DNA of 64,000 bases from an uncultured Paraglaciecola sp. (GTDB taxonomy: Bacteria > Pseudomonadota > Gammaproteobacteria > Enterobacterales > Alteromonadaceae), in assembly GCA_947498355.1 (NCBI GenBank), contig CANMKA010000012.1, positions 1-64,000 of the forward strand, in the 5' to 3' direction. A program made the translations under genes and the position numbers. Below are positions 24,585-34,900 of this stretch, in pieces. Each line of letters begins with the position of its first letter. The stretch's first letter is position 1. Under the pieces are notes generated by a model. That model made no database searches. It saw only the letters and a list, made by a program, of their open reading frames with translations, and was not told where the DNA came from.

Positions 24585-25265
24585 ATGCTCAAGCGTAGTT
24601 TGCTTGCCCTCAGTTTCATCGCAACCACTTCCATTTCTCACGCGTCAGTTATCAATGGTGATTTTCAAACTTGTGATGCTACAGGTTGGCAAACCGATAG
24701 CGCGACATTGGGTAACCCTGGCTACGATACGGATTTTGCTGTGGTAGATGATGGAACTGGCAATTGTGCTTTCCAAGTCGGTATTGATTTAGCGACTACT
24801 CAAGAGTTTATTGCTAATACTTTGTTCACCGATATTGATTTGTCTGTCTCGGACGGCTTCGGTTTAAATTTGTCTTTTGATTGGCAGTTTGAAGGTGAAG
24901 AAGCCGGTGAGCCATTGGATGGACGCGATAATTGGTTTGCTGCGTTTGGTGATGGTACCGGCGACTTATTTGACGCAAATGGCCAGCTAGGTAGCTTGTT
25001 TGGTACAACAGAATATGGCAGCGGTACTTTTTCAGCTGACCTTGCTCCTGCTTTATTTAATACCTCAGGTTGGACGCTAGAGTTTCAGTTGCTTGCGGGA
25101 TTTGATGTTAATTTTCTTGGCTCTCAATTATCGATTGACAACGTTAACCTGACTCAATTTGAATTAGACGACAATACTATTGCTGTGTCGGCTCCCTCTT
25201 TGTTGGGGATATTTGGAATAGGCTTATTCGGCCTAGGAGCGACGTTAAGGCGAAAGGCTCGCTAG
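24585..25265 (+). CDS. Secreted protein with PEP-CTERM-like C-terminal anchor
   Basis: The 226-residue protein has a signal peptide (to about residue 20), a beta-rich body resembling carbohydrate-binding-type sandwich domains (NGDFQTCDATGWQTDSA at the start, then LSIDNVNL), and two Cys. It ends in a hydrophobic helix followed by RRKAR, the layout of PEP-CTERM sorting signals, but the motif reads SAPSLLG rather than PEP. An exosortase would be needed to process a true PEP-CTERM, and none is in the window. The body type fits a surface or matrix protein. A terminator follows at 25278. Confidence 0.75.
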   Translation: MLKRSLLALSFIATTSISHASVINGDFQTCDATGWQTDSATLGNPGYDTDFAVVDDGTGNCAFQVGIDLATTQEFIANTLFTDIDLSVSDGFGLNLSFDWQFEGEEAGEPLDGRDNWFAAFGDGTGDLFDANGQLGSLFGTTEYGSGTFSADLAPALFNTSGWTLEFQLLAGFDVNFLGSQLSIDNVNLTQFELDDNTIAVSAPSLLGIFGIGLFGLGATLRRKAR

Positions 25266-25277
25266 TTAAATTACCAC

Positions 25278-25308
25278 AAGGGCAGTAAATAATGTTGCCC
25301 TCTTTTAT
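25278..25308 (+). terminator. Rho-independent terminator
   Basis: AAGGGCA (25278-25284) and TGCCCT (25296-25301) form a hairpin directly followed by CTTTT, 13 bases beyond the stop of the PEP-CTERM-like gene. Confidence 0.7.
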
Positions 25309-25382
25309 ACTCTCCTTCAACTTTCTATTAATTCTAGAAAAGCTTCAATGTAATGGAATTTTTTTCTAACAGGACAAAGTTT

Positions 25383-28154
25383 ATGCGATTTATAGCGTGC
25401 CTATTAATTACTCTGTTAAGCGCCTCAGCTAGTAGCTTAGCGTTAGCTGATTGGGTTGATTATTCAAGTAATGTTGAGCTCAAACATTCCACACCTAAAT
25501 TTAATCGAGCGACTCGCCAATATGATGTGGTTGTGTCAATTACTAATACCTCAGAGCAGGTCATTGCCGGCAATCAGCGCTTACTGGTTAGCCGCCCTTC
25601 TCTACCTTTATTATCTGAAGACGGGCAAACTGAGAGTGGTACGCCTTTTGTTAGCTTGGCTCCAGAGCAGTTAGCGCCAAGCCAAACGATTCAAGTAAGT
25701 TTAAGCTTTGCGTTGCGACGGGCACGTTTAACTTTTAGCTCCAGTTTTGAAGTTGAGCCAGCAGCGTCACTCGAGTTTACTTCTGATAGTAGTGTGGAAG
25801 TAGCAGAAAACGCTAGCGGTCAGATATATCGCCCAAGCGCGGAAGGTCAAGACGTAAGTTTTGCGCTAGCAGCCGAGTTTGATAGCGATGCTTTCAATTA
25901 CGTAAGTGAAACAAATGCGCTGAGTTTTGCTGCTTTACCTGATTTTGAATCGCCTGCAGATAGCGATAAAGACAATGTCTACACTGTTAAATTCATTGCT
26001 ACAGACGGCCAAGGCAATAAAGCTGAGCAGGTAGTGACGGTAACAGTTACAGATGAATCTCAGTTGGAAGGCGTGATCTCATTTCCAACAGATGGCGGTG
26101 ATTTTGGTGGAGGGGTGGCTGAAACTTTAGTGACTGGCTATTTAATCGATCATGAGGATGGGCAGGTATTGACTAGCGATGTTTCTGAGTTGAAAGTTAA
26201 TGGTTTGGCAGCAAGCATAGCGACAGACAGCCCTTCAACTTGGCAAGCCCTTATCCCAGTTAATCTTGAAGCACCAACAGATATTGTTTTGTCATTTAAA
26301 GACCGTATAGGTAATCTGCAAACGAATGCAATCGAAATACAAAATAACGTTTTGTCGCGTTTCACAACGCCAGTAGAAATCGAGTTAAGCCCCGTAGATA
26401 ATCAAGCGTTGATATTAGATTTTAGTGGTAAGGCTTTGTTTTCTCTTGGGCTCGAAACTGGAAATCTAGGAATTGTATCTGGCAAACAAGTAGGTTCAGG
26501 TATTAATTTTGTTAGCCCTCAAAGTATAAGTTTGACTGACCAAGGTGCGGTAATTTCAGACTCTGGTCTAGATGCTTTAGTCGCTTTGAATTTGACTACA
26601 GGAGCGCGTGAAGTTAAGTCTTTCTCAGATTTGAATTCCGGACCTCGCCTTCGTTCTCCCTCAGAAGTGTTATTTGATCCCACTGACTCAAGTACCTATG
26701 TGGCGGATGGTTTTTTGCGCGCTATCTTAAAAATAGACTCTGATGGTAATAGCACGACAATTGCTGGACGAGACAGCTTTGTCGATCCGGTTAGCGGGAG
26801 AACTCGCTTTACTGGGATGATTGGAGATATAGATGTAGGAAGGATTCAAGCAATGGCCTTAGACTCCGAAAATAATCGGCTTCTTATTTCCAACTTCAAC
26901 ACAGGTCAGTTGATTTATGTTGATATACTAAGCGGTAATTCGGAAGTGTTATGGGAGCCAAGCCTATCTCTCGACTCTCCTTCCGATGAGATTCAGTTAA
27001 TTCGTCCCAGAAGCTTTGCATTTGATAAGTTAAACAATCGCATTATTTTGCTGGATGCTGAGTTAAATGCGTTGTTGGCCTTAGATTTAGCGACAGGTGC
27101 TCCTGCCATTTTGTTTGATGGAGATAGGGAGTCTGGGATTACTTTCGAGGGAGCATCTGATTTTGTGTGGGATCAAGCGAACAACCAAGTTTTGGTAACA
27201 GATGCCGTTTTGGATAACGTTATTATTGTTGATCTCGAAACTGGTCGAGCCCGATTAGCCATTACACAAGATACTGCAGGAGCGCGTGATTTATTTGAAA
27301 ATCCAAGAGATGCTATTCTCGACAAGCCAAACAACCGATTATTGGTTCTTCAAGGTACCAATGGCAGTGTCGTCAGTATCAGGTTAGATAACGGTGCTAT
27401 CCAAGTTCTTTCTGGTGCTGGCATAGGGACCGGTGCTCGACTCAATTCTCCTGAGTCTATGGTTTATGATGCAGATAATAATCGCCTGATAGTGTTAGAT
27501 GCCATGGAAGATAGTTTGGTTGCCATTAATTTGGCTACGGGTAATCGAATGCTGTTAGCTGAAAATATAGAAGATAGGTCTTTGCCGAACCTATCTAGAG
27601 GCCTTGCGGTAGATTTTGCATTAAATCTTGCGTTTGTATTTTCCTCAAGCGACCGAGGATTGGTACTCGCGATTAACCTCATTACAGGAGATAGGAGAGT
27701 GATATCTAGCACAGAGGTGGGTAGCGGAGCCACTATACGCTCTATTAGACAGGTCATCTTGGATAAAGCAAAGCCAAGGTTATTGACTACGAGCTCGGGT
27801 GCTGACTATGTTATTGCAATTGACCCAACAACTGGTGAAAGGACGCTAATTTCCGCTAGAGATATAGGGAGCGGTCCAGAAATTACTGTTGCTTGGGGGA
27901 TTGCTTTGGATGCGCTGAATAACCGTGTATTTGTGACGGATATCGAACGTGACGCGTTGTTTTCGGTAGATTTGACCACAGGAGATCGGACAATTATCTC
28001 AGACGTTAACACTGGTGTTGGTATCGATTTTAGTTTCCCACGGGATGTTGAATTTGACGTCGAAAATAATATTGCTTACGTTACTGATAGCACACTGGAT
28101 GCTATTATCGCTGTTAATTTGGAGACAGGCGATCGTGTGCTTTATGCTGATTAA
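25383..28154 (+). CDS. Secreted beta-propeller (NHL-like repeat) protein
   Basis: This 923-residue protein has a signal peptide (about 1-22), an immunoglobulin/cadherin-like N-terminal region (about 30-230, including VTDESQLEG), and then a long series of repeats of about 45-60 residues with the pattern D..NNRL-V.D...D.L.-.-.DL.TG-R (for example AFDKLNNRIILLDAELNALLALDLATG). They resemble NHL or SMP-30-like propeller blades. No catalytic motif is seen, so binding is more likely than catalysis. The frame is open to 25353, but AGGACA stands 7 bases before the ATG at 25383, and this start gives a clean signal peptide. A terminator lies at 28182. Confidence 0.8.
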   Translation: MRFIACLLITLLSASASSLALADWVDYSSNVELKHSTPKFNRATRQYDVVVSITNTSEQVIAGNQRLLVSRPSLPLLSEDGQTESGTPFVSLAPEQLAPSQTIQVSLSFALRRARLTFSSSFEVEPAASLEFTSDSSVEVAENASGQIYRPSAEGQDVSFALAAEFDSDAFNYVSETNALSFAALPDFESPADSDKDNVYTVKFIATDGQGNKAEQVVTVTVTDESQLEGVISFPTDGGDFGGGVAETLVTGYLIDHEDGQVLTSDVSELKVNGLAASIATDSPSTWQALIPVNLEAPTDIVLSFKDRIGNLQTNAIEIQNNVLSRFTTPVEIELSPVDNQALILDFSGKALFSLGLETGNLGIVSGKQVGSGINFVSPQSISLTDQGAVISDSGLDALVALNLTTGAREVKSFSDLNSGPRLRSPSEVLFDPTDSSTYVADGFLRAILKIDSDGNSTTIAGRDSFVDPVSGRTRFTGMIGDIDVGRIQAMALDSENNRLLISNFNTGQLIYVDILSGNSEVLWEPSLSLDSPSDEIQLIRPRSFAFDKLNNRIILLDAELNALLALDLATGAPAILFDGDRESGITFEGASDFVWDQANNQVLVTDAVLDNVIIVDLETGRARLAITQDTAGARDLFENPRDAILDKPNNRLLVLQGTNGSVVSIRLDNGAIQVLSGAGIGTGARLNSPESMVYDADNNRLIVLDAMEDSLVAINLATGNRMLLAENIEDRSLPNLSRGLAVDFALNLAFVFSSSDRGLVLAINLITGDRRVISSTEVGSGATIRSIRQVILDKAKPRLLTTSSGADYVIAIDPTTGERTLISARDIGSGPEITVAWGIALDALNNRVFVTDIERDALFSVDLTTGDRTIISDVNTGVGIDFSFPRDVEFDVENNIAYVTDSTLDAIIAVNLETGDRVLYAD

Positions 28155-28181
28155 GTGAGCAACTGTTTAGCTTAAATAAGG

Positions 28182-28217
28182 AAAACGCTCTAACTGCGAT
28201 AGTTGGAGCGTTTTTTT
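28182..28217. terminator. Bidirectional rho-independent terminator
   Basis: AAAACGCTCTAACT and AGTTGGAGCGTTTT pair around GCGAT and are followed by a T-run. The reverse complement is flanked by T as well, so it can end both the plus-strand propeller gene and the minus-strand patatin gene. Confidence 0.85.
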
Positions 28218-29232
28218 ATGTGTACTCAGCAGGCTTGCCCGTTTTTGGATCTATTTTATCTAATGACGGCCCTTGGTAGCTGTTGTTGAGTAACTCCACC
28301 ACCGCTTGTCCGTATTGTTCAAACCAAAAGGTACCCAATTCTTTGAGCTTTTTGATATTGGTGGGGCTGATATCGTCCATGGCATCGTCTGGTGGTGTAT
28401 CAAATCCAGGTTGTTCACGCATTTCTGCATTGACCCGAATGTATGAGCCTACAGGGCTGATGGTGATAGCTTGATAAGCGACCACTTGTTCGTCGGATAG
28501 CAAGTTGATGATTTGGCCTTTTACCATCCACTGCATAGCGCCCCATTTTTGTGATTCTGGGCCGTTAATTTTACGGGTGAGTGTGCCAGTGCCAATAGAC
28601 AAGACTCTTTTGGCTTCTGACGGCCATAACCGACAGGCTTCTGCGTATGCACACATGGTTGGATTGTTTGCCACTACGCCACCGTCTATCAGCCAATGCT
28701 GATTTTGGCTGGGAGGCAATTTAGTGGCTGTGGTCGGGAAATAGGTAGGGGCTGCACTTGAAGCATCTGCTACTTGATAAGCAAGTAGTTTACGATACTT
28801 AGACTTGGTCGATTTGAGTACATAGGGCCTGCGTTTTTCGATACCGTAGGTTACGGCCAATACATGCTTGCCCTCTGGCGTATCTGCTAACTTGGCCAGC
28901 CCTAGTTTTTCTTTAAATACTGTGGTTTTACCCGAGGCTTGATATTTGGGGGCGTTTATCCCATCTATTTCAAACCAACCCTTATTTTCTGTGAAAATCT
29001 TTTTGGCGTTGCTGTGGTTATAAAGTTGGTTAATGTCATCCATCGACATATCCGTGGTGGCAAGTGCTAAAGCGATAATGCTGCCAGTACTGGTCCCTGC
29101 ATATAGGTCGCAACAATCGCGAATAGATTTCTGATATTGGGCCTGTAAACTTTGCTCTACAAGTGCTAGAAATTGAGTGGTTGCTGCACCGCGGATCCCG
29201 CCACCGTCCAGAGATAAAATAAGTTTAGACAT
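28216..29232 (-). CDS. Patatin-like phospholipase
   Basis: The 338-residue protein has the full patatin layout: the oxyanion motif DGGGIRG at 9-15, the nucleophile Ser48 in GTSTGS (46-51), and the second dyad residue Asp183 in DGGVVANNP. There is no signal peptide or membrane segment, so it is cytoplasmic. It would hydrolyse phospholipid acyl chains. Patatins of this kind act in lipid turnover or, when placed next to a nucleotide cyclase, as CBASS effectors, but no cyclase or other defence gene is adjacent. It shares a terminator with the convergent propeller gene and is separated by 160 bases from plsB. Confidence 0.92.
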   Translation of the reverse strand: MSKLILSLDGGGIRGAATTQFLALVEQSLQAQYQKSIRDCCDLYAGTSTGSIIALALATTDMSMDDINQLYNHSNAKKIFTENKGWFEIDGINAPKYQASGKTTVFKEKLGLAKLADTPEGKHVLAVTYGIEKRRPYVLKSTKSKYRKLLAYQVADASSAAPTYFPTTATKLPPSQNQHWLIDGGVVANNPTMCAYAEACRLWPSEAKRVLSIGTGTLTRKINGPESQKWGAMQWMVKGQIINLLSDEQVVAYQAITISPVGSYIRVNAEMREQPGFDTPPDDAMDDISPTNIKKLKELGTFWFEQYGQAVVELLNNSYQGPSLDKIDPKTGKPAEYT

Positions 29233-29392
29233 AACACTTCCTTTTGTTCGTTAAGTGAAAAAATAGCAAGTTGCCTAAATAATACGCTAGTTGAGCGAAA
29301 AATGTACAGGCCGTGCTTGTTGATATTAAAAGGCCCTAAATCCGAGCTTTGGGGCTAACGGGTTCGATAGTAGAGTTTTTCTTATTCTATGC

Positions 29393-31822
29393 TCATGCTT
29401 TAGTGAGGCGTTGCACTATCTCTGGGGCAATTAACTCCGTCAGCACTGAGAGTAGCTTTTGGCTGTTTTCGGTGGCATGTAGCATCTTGTGTTGGTCAAG
29501 TCGGATGATTTGACCTGTTATCAGGCCATTCACGCAACTTGCGAGCACGTTTTTATCGAAAAACTCGGGGGAGCCAAGGCCGTGCAGAATGGAAAGGCGT
29601 TCTGCAAAATGGCGACTTTTTTGCTGTAAATCAGCTTGGCTGATAGGTTGATGGCAGTTAATCACTTGTAACACTACGGCATAGCGATTGAGCGTATCTT
29701 GAATACTCTGGTTTAAAATCATTGCAGCGCTAAAGGTTGTGCTAATCGGCTTGGCTAGACTGAGCTGTTGCTGGTGTTGGGTGATGAGTCCAATATCTAG
29801 CATGCCTGATACAAGCCGACGCAAGTGTTGTTTACCTTGTTCTGTATTCATGTAAATAAACAATTCGGTTTTTAGCAGATTAAAAAATGGTGAGGCGGTA
29901 TTGAGTAACTCTGTTTCTGTGAGTTGTTTGCGTGACGCGATTATGGTGATCAACAAGCTTGGTAACACGAACAAATGTTGAATATTGTTTCGGTAATAGG
30001 TTAGCGGAATAACGGTATCGGGCTTGATGGAGACAATTTGTCCATAGTTGTCTTTGTGTAGCTGTAGTTTGTTTAATTTTAGGGTCGCCGCCAGTATCTG
30101 CTTTCCATTTTGTTTGGAGGCAACCATTTGCGGACTAAAGGGCACTTGCCTAAGTAGGGCGTTGAGGCAGTCTATACTTTGCTCTAGTTCAGAGGTGCTC
30201 ATTGCGTGCCTTGGTGTGGCGAGTAAACAAGTGGCAACCATTGACATATTACTGATAGCTGCCGCTTGGTTAATTCTGCTCATGACGTCAGTGGCTAAGT
30301 GATTGACAACCGAATTAAGCCACTCGGGTTTGGCACTTTTGTATTTGTCGTCTCGCCAGTTTGTTTGGTGTTCATCTAAATAGTTGGTCAGGTTAATGGG
30401 TTGGCCAAAGCTGAGATGGCCTATGCCATAGTTTTTTAACTTTTTGAGTGCCCCAAACACTTGCCAAAATGACTCTTTTTTCTTGCTCGCTCCCTTCAGC
30501 TCTTTCAAATAGCTGCCTACTTCCATAACGTGATCGTAACCAATATACACAGGCACTATGCTAACTGGGCGATTAATGCCTTTGAGTATGCCTTGTAATG
30601 TCATGGCAAACATACCGGTTTTAGGGGGAAGTAGACGTCCAGTGCGGCTACGACCTCCTTCAGGGAAGAACTTGACTGAGTAGCCTTTGTTAAACAGTAA
30701 TTCTAAATACTCTCGAAACACAGCTGTATATAGGGGTTGGCCGGCAAACGTTCGGCGAATGTAAAAAGCGCCAGCTTTACGCAATAATCCACCTGCGGGC
30801 CAAAAGTTCAAATTAATACCAGCGGCAATATGTGGTGTGACTAGGCCTTGATGGTAGATCACATAAGTGAGCAGTAGGTAATCCATATGACTGCGGTGAC
30901 ACGGCACATAGATGATTTCGTGTCCTTTTTGCGCTAATTCTCGCACGCCAGCTGCATGATGTACTTCAATGCCATTGTAGATTTTATTCCAGACTTTAGT
31001 CAGTAGTTTGTCCCCTACTCTGACCAAACCCTCGCGATAATCTGCGGCAATTTCATCTAAATAGCTTTGCGCTTTAGCCTTTGCTTGTTGATGGCTGACT
31101 TGTGCGCTTTTGGCTTCGTTCGATATGGCTAAAGCCACACTTTGGGAGCCCATTATGCTGTTATTCAGCTGTTGTTTGTCGAGTAAATTGGGGCCTTTAA
31201 TAGTTTGCACTTTTCTAAAAAAGTGGGTGCCGGCGACACGAATGAGTTTTTGAGCAATTTGTTGATCTGAGCCGGGTAGTTGGCTCATTTTTTTAGACGA
31301 TACTGCCTGACTAAAGCAAACAAAGTTATTTCTCCCCAAAAACAGTACGATAAAAAATTTGCGTAACCAGCTAGGCGACATGGAGTTAGCAATAATATCT
31401 GACCATCCAGAATAGCTTTTGTCGGGTGCTCTGCCCCACAAAATGGTGACCGGCACGATTTGAATGTCGAGATTTGGATTTGTTCTGTGTAATTGAAACA
31501 GCGCGGTTGCAGTGGTTTTAATATCTGTATGAAGCGCTTTTTTCGTAAATAGCGAGTTAGGATTACGCAAGCACATGTTGCGTGACAGTTCAGTGTCATC
31601 CACTTGCATTATGCTGGTGGATGAAGGCAAACCAAGGGATTTGGCGCATTTGTTTAATGCCAGCAAATCGGTAATCGAACGCGTCTTTAACAAGTATATG
31701 ATTGGCTGGTTTTTGTCTATCCCTAACTCCTGTTCAAACTCAACGGGTATGCAGCTAGGTTTAATCAACCATCTGGCAGGAATAATTATCAAAATGTAGA
31801 AGAGTTTATCTAACCAATGCAT
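29393..31822 (-). CDS. plsB: Glycerol-3-phosphate 1-O-acyltransferase
   Basis: The 809-residue membrane-associated enzyme starts phospholipid synthesis by acylating sn-glycerol 3-phosphate. The acyltransferase blocks appear in order: the H-x4-D motif in PCHRSHMDYLLLTY, then AGAFYIRRTF, then FFPEGGRSRTG and VPVYIGYDHVMEVGSYL. The length is that of PlsB of E. coli. In enterics plsB and lexA are neighbours or near neighbours. Here a giant protease gene lies between them. The start is divergent from that protease gene. Confidence 0.96.
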   Translation of the reverse strand: MHWLDKLFYILIIIPARWLIKPSCIPVEFEQELGIDKNQPIIYLLKTRSITDLLALNKCAKSLGLPSSTSIMQVDDTELSRNMCLRNPNSLFTKKALHTDIKTTATALFQLHRTNPNLDIQIVPVTILWGRAPDKSYSGWSDIIANSMSPSWLRKFFIVLFLGRNNFVCFSQAVSSKKMSQLPGSDQQIAQKLIRVAGTHFFRKVQTIKGPNLLDKQQLNNSIMGSQSVALAISNEAKSAQVSHQQAKAKAQSYLDEIAADYREGLVRVGDKLLTKVWNKIYNGIEVHHAAGVRELAQKGHEIIYVPCHRSHMDYLLLTYVIYHQGLVTPHIAAGINLNFWPAGGLLRKAGAFYIRRTFAGQPLYTAVFREYLELLFNKGYSVKFFPEGGRSRTGRLLPPKTGMFAMTLQGILKGINRPVSIVPVYIGYDHVMEVGSYLKELKGASKKKESFWQVFGALKKLKNYGIGHLSFGQPINLTNYLDEHQTNWRDDKYKSAKPEWLNSVVNHLATDVMSRINQAAAISNMSMVATCLLATPRHAMSTSELEQSIDCLNALLRQVPFSPQMVASKQNGKQILAATLKLNKLQLHKDNYGQIVSIKPDTVIPLTYYRNNIQHLFVLPSLLITIIASRKQLTETELLNTASPFFNLLKTELFIYMNTEQGKQHLRRLVSGMLDIGLITQHQQQLSLAKPISTTFSAAMILNQSIQDTLNRYAVVLQVINCHQPISQADLQQKSRHFAERLSILHGLGSPEFFDKNVLASCVNGLITGQIIRLDQHKMLHATENSQKLLSVLTELIAPEIVQRLTKA

Positions 31823-31990
31823 GAGGCTTCTTTGTTAAGCTGAGAGTGAGGAACAATTGAAGCATGAAGAATATCACAGGCTATTTTTTTTTGATAAAAG
31901 TGTGTGCTTTTTCAGCAAATCGTTGCTTTCGGGCAATATTTATATACCATTGTTACGCTAGTACATATTGTAGTTTTTGGAGCTGTCGTT

Positions 31991-34900
31991 ATGAAACGGA
32001 TTTTTATCGCTGTCGTTATTGTTCTTTGTTCGGTTGTTCTATGGCCTTCTGTTTCGTTTGATATAGCACCAAAAAACGTACTTGACCTTGGTGATTCTCA
32101 ACCCAAAAATCAAATTCCTGCAGCAACTCCCATCCTTGCTGTAGCCTCTCAAGCTCCAGTAAAATCAAATTCCGTTAAAAACAGTTCAAACGACAAATAT
32201 GTGCCCGATCAACTCTTGATTATGTTTCAACAAGGGATCGAATTAACGGATGTTCCAAAGATATTAAACAACTTTGAATATGAGTCGATTAAACGTATTT
32301 CAAAATTTGGTCATACTTTTTTAATCACTTTACCCAAGAGTTCTTCGGTTTCTTTAGCCCAAAAAAAATTGTCTTCTTATCCTGAGGTTTTAAGCGCAGA
32401 ACCAAACATTATTTATACTACTCAATTGACACCAAATGACCCTGATTATCCCTTACTTTGGGGGTTAAATAATACCGGACAATCCGGTGGCTTGGCCAAT
32501 GTAGATGTTGATGCACCCCAAGCTTGGGAACGCTTTACAGGTAGCAGGAATATAGTGGTTGCCGTAATTGATACTGGGGTCGATTATACTCACCAAGATT
32601 TGGTCAGTAATATGTGGGTTAATCCACTAGAAATTGCCAACAATGGTATAGATGATGATGGTAATGGATACATTGACGACATTCATGGTATCGATTCTGT
32701 AAATGATGACTCAGACCCGATGGATGACCATTATCACGGCACCCACGTAGCCGGAACTATTGGTGCTGAGGGTAATAATGGTATTGGTGTTGCTGGAGTA
32801 AATTGGGATATCAGCATTATTAGTTGTAAGTTCTTAAACTCGAGGGGGGCGGGTAACACCAGCGATGCAATAGAATGTTTGGATTATCTGTATGATTTAA
32901 AAGTGAATTATGGCGTAAATTTGGTACTCAGTAACAACTCTTGGGGGGGAGGAGGATTTTCCTCTGCGTTACAGCAGGCTATAGCGCGTCATAATCAAGC
33001 TAACATCATTTTTGTTGCAGCAGCGGGAAATGATAGTAACGATAACGACGCCTCACCAGCATATCCAGCGAGTTATGAAGAGGAAAATATTGTTTCGGTT
33101 GCGGCCATTGATGAACACGGAGATACAGCAAATTTTACCAACTATGGTTCAACATCTGTAGACATTGGTGCGCCTGGGGTAGATATCCGTAGTACGATTC
33201 CAGGCGACAGCTATGATTCTTTGAGTGGCACGTCTATGGCCGCTCCTCACGTTGCTGGAATGCTCGCATTGATTCAAGGGGATCAACCAACCTTAAATAT
33301 TACTGAAGTCATTTCTAAGCTATACGAAGACGCAGAATCTTTAGCGTCGCTAGAAGGCATTACTGTGACCGGAAAGCAAGCTAAACTAGACTTATTTGGA
33401 GTTGATTCTGATAGTGATGGCATGCCTGATTATTGGGAGTTGCAGTTTAACCTTGATCCCACAGACTCTGGCGACGCTAATTTGGACCTAGATATTGATG
33501 GCCTGAGTAATTTAGAAGAGTATTTAAATCGCACGAGCCCAGATCTTTCTGATACAGATGGCGATGGCCTAGACGACGATTCAGAGGTGAATGAGCATGG
33601 GACAGACCCAATTGTTCAAGATTCTGATCAGGATGGGCTAACGGATGGTAATGAAATTAATCTCCATGGTTCAGATCCCAATCAAGCAGACAGCGACCAG
33701 GACGGTTTAAATGATGGCATTGAAGTAAATACACATCTAACGGATCCTAATTTGTTAGATACTGACTCCGATGGTTTGGGTGATGGCTTTGAGGTTTTGT
33801 ATGATTTTTTACCTTTAGTCAATAATGGTGAGCAATTATTGGATGGCGATTCAGATGGTTTGACCAATTTAGAGGAATATTTGGCTGGGACTAATCCTAG
33901 CCTTTCCGACTCTGATGCTGATGGTTTGACGGATTTTGAAGAATTAACCATTTATCTTACAAATCCAAATTTAGCTGATTCAGATGATGATGGATTGGGC
34001 GATGAAGTCGAGGTGAGTCTTCATTTAACTGACCCAAATTCAAGGGATACAGACACAGACTTAATGCCCGATGGCTTTGAAGTCACTGTTGGACTTGACC
34101 CTCTGGTTAATGATGGTGCTGAGGATAATGATGCTGATGGGCGGAGTAATTATCAAGAGTACTTAGACGGAACCAACCCTTTTGCCACTGAAGTGTTGGA
34201 CCTTGAGCCAAATGATTCTTTTGAGCAAGCTCAAAATATAGATGGCTTCTTCAATCTTTCTTACTCGGTAGATATAGGTAATTCGAATAGCAATACTTCA
34301 GAAACCCTCCCCCACGTTACTATCCTCGGTGGAGGGGATGGTTCATACGACTATTTCTCATTTACTGTAACCAATGCTCAGTCGAATGCAATTTTTGATA
34401 TCGACTACGGGTTTACTAACGATTCGTTAACCTCTATGGATTCGGATTTAACGTTATACGATCCTAGTGGTAACGAGATCTTATACTCAGATGATTCGGT
34501 CGTATCAGAGGGCGGCGGCGGTAGCTCGAGTGGTTTAGATTCATTTTTTGAATATGAATTTTCGCAACCCGGCACTTATGTGTTACGAGTGTCACGATTC
34601 TCAAGAAACGAAGTTCGTGAAAACGAAAGTTATACCTTGCATATTTCACTTGAGACTCCTTTAGCCGATACCGATGGCGATGGTATGCCGGATTTTTGGG
34701 AAAATACGTATGGCTTAGATCCAAATGATGCGGCTGATGCATTATTCGATTTAGATGCTGATGGGCTGACCAATGTTGAGGAATTTTCCAACGATGCAAA
34801 CCCTACGCTAGATGATACTGATTCCGATGGCTTGTCTGATTTGGAAGAAGTAGTTACATATTCTACATCACCAAGCCGTTCTGACTCAGATGATGATGGG

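Noticed and set aside
28216..29232. Patatin gene as part of a CBASS defence operon
   Set aside because: The neighbours are a propeller protein and plsB. No cyclase or accessory gene is adjacent.
31904..31990. Upstream start of the giant protease
   Set aside because: The ATG at 31991 has GGAG at the right distance and gives a normal signal peptide. The extra 29 residues add a second hydrophobic stretch.
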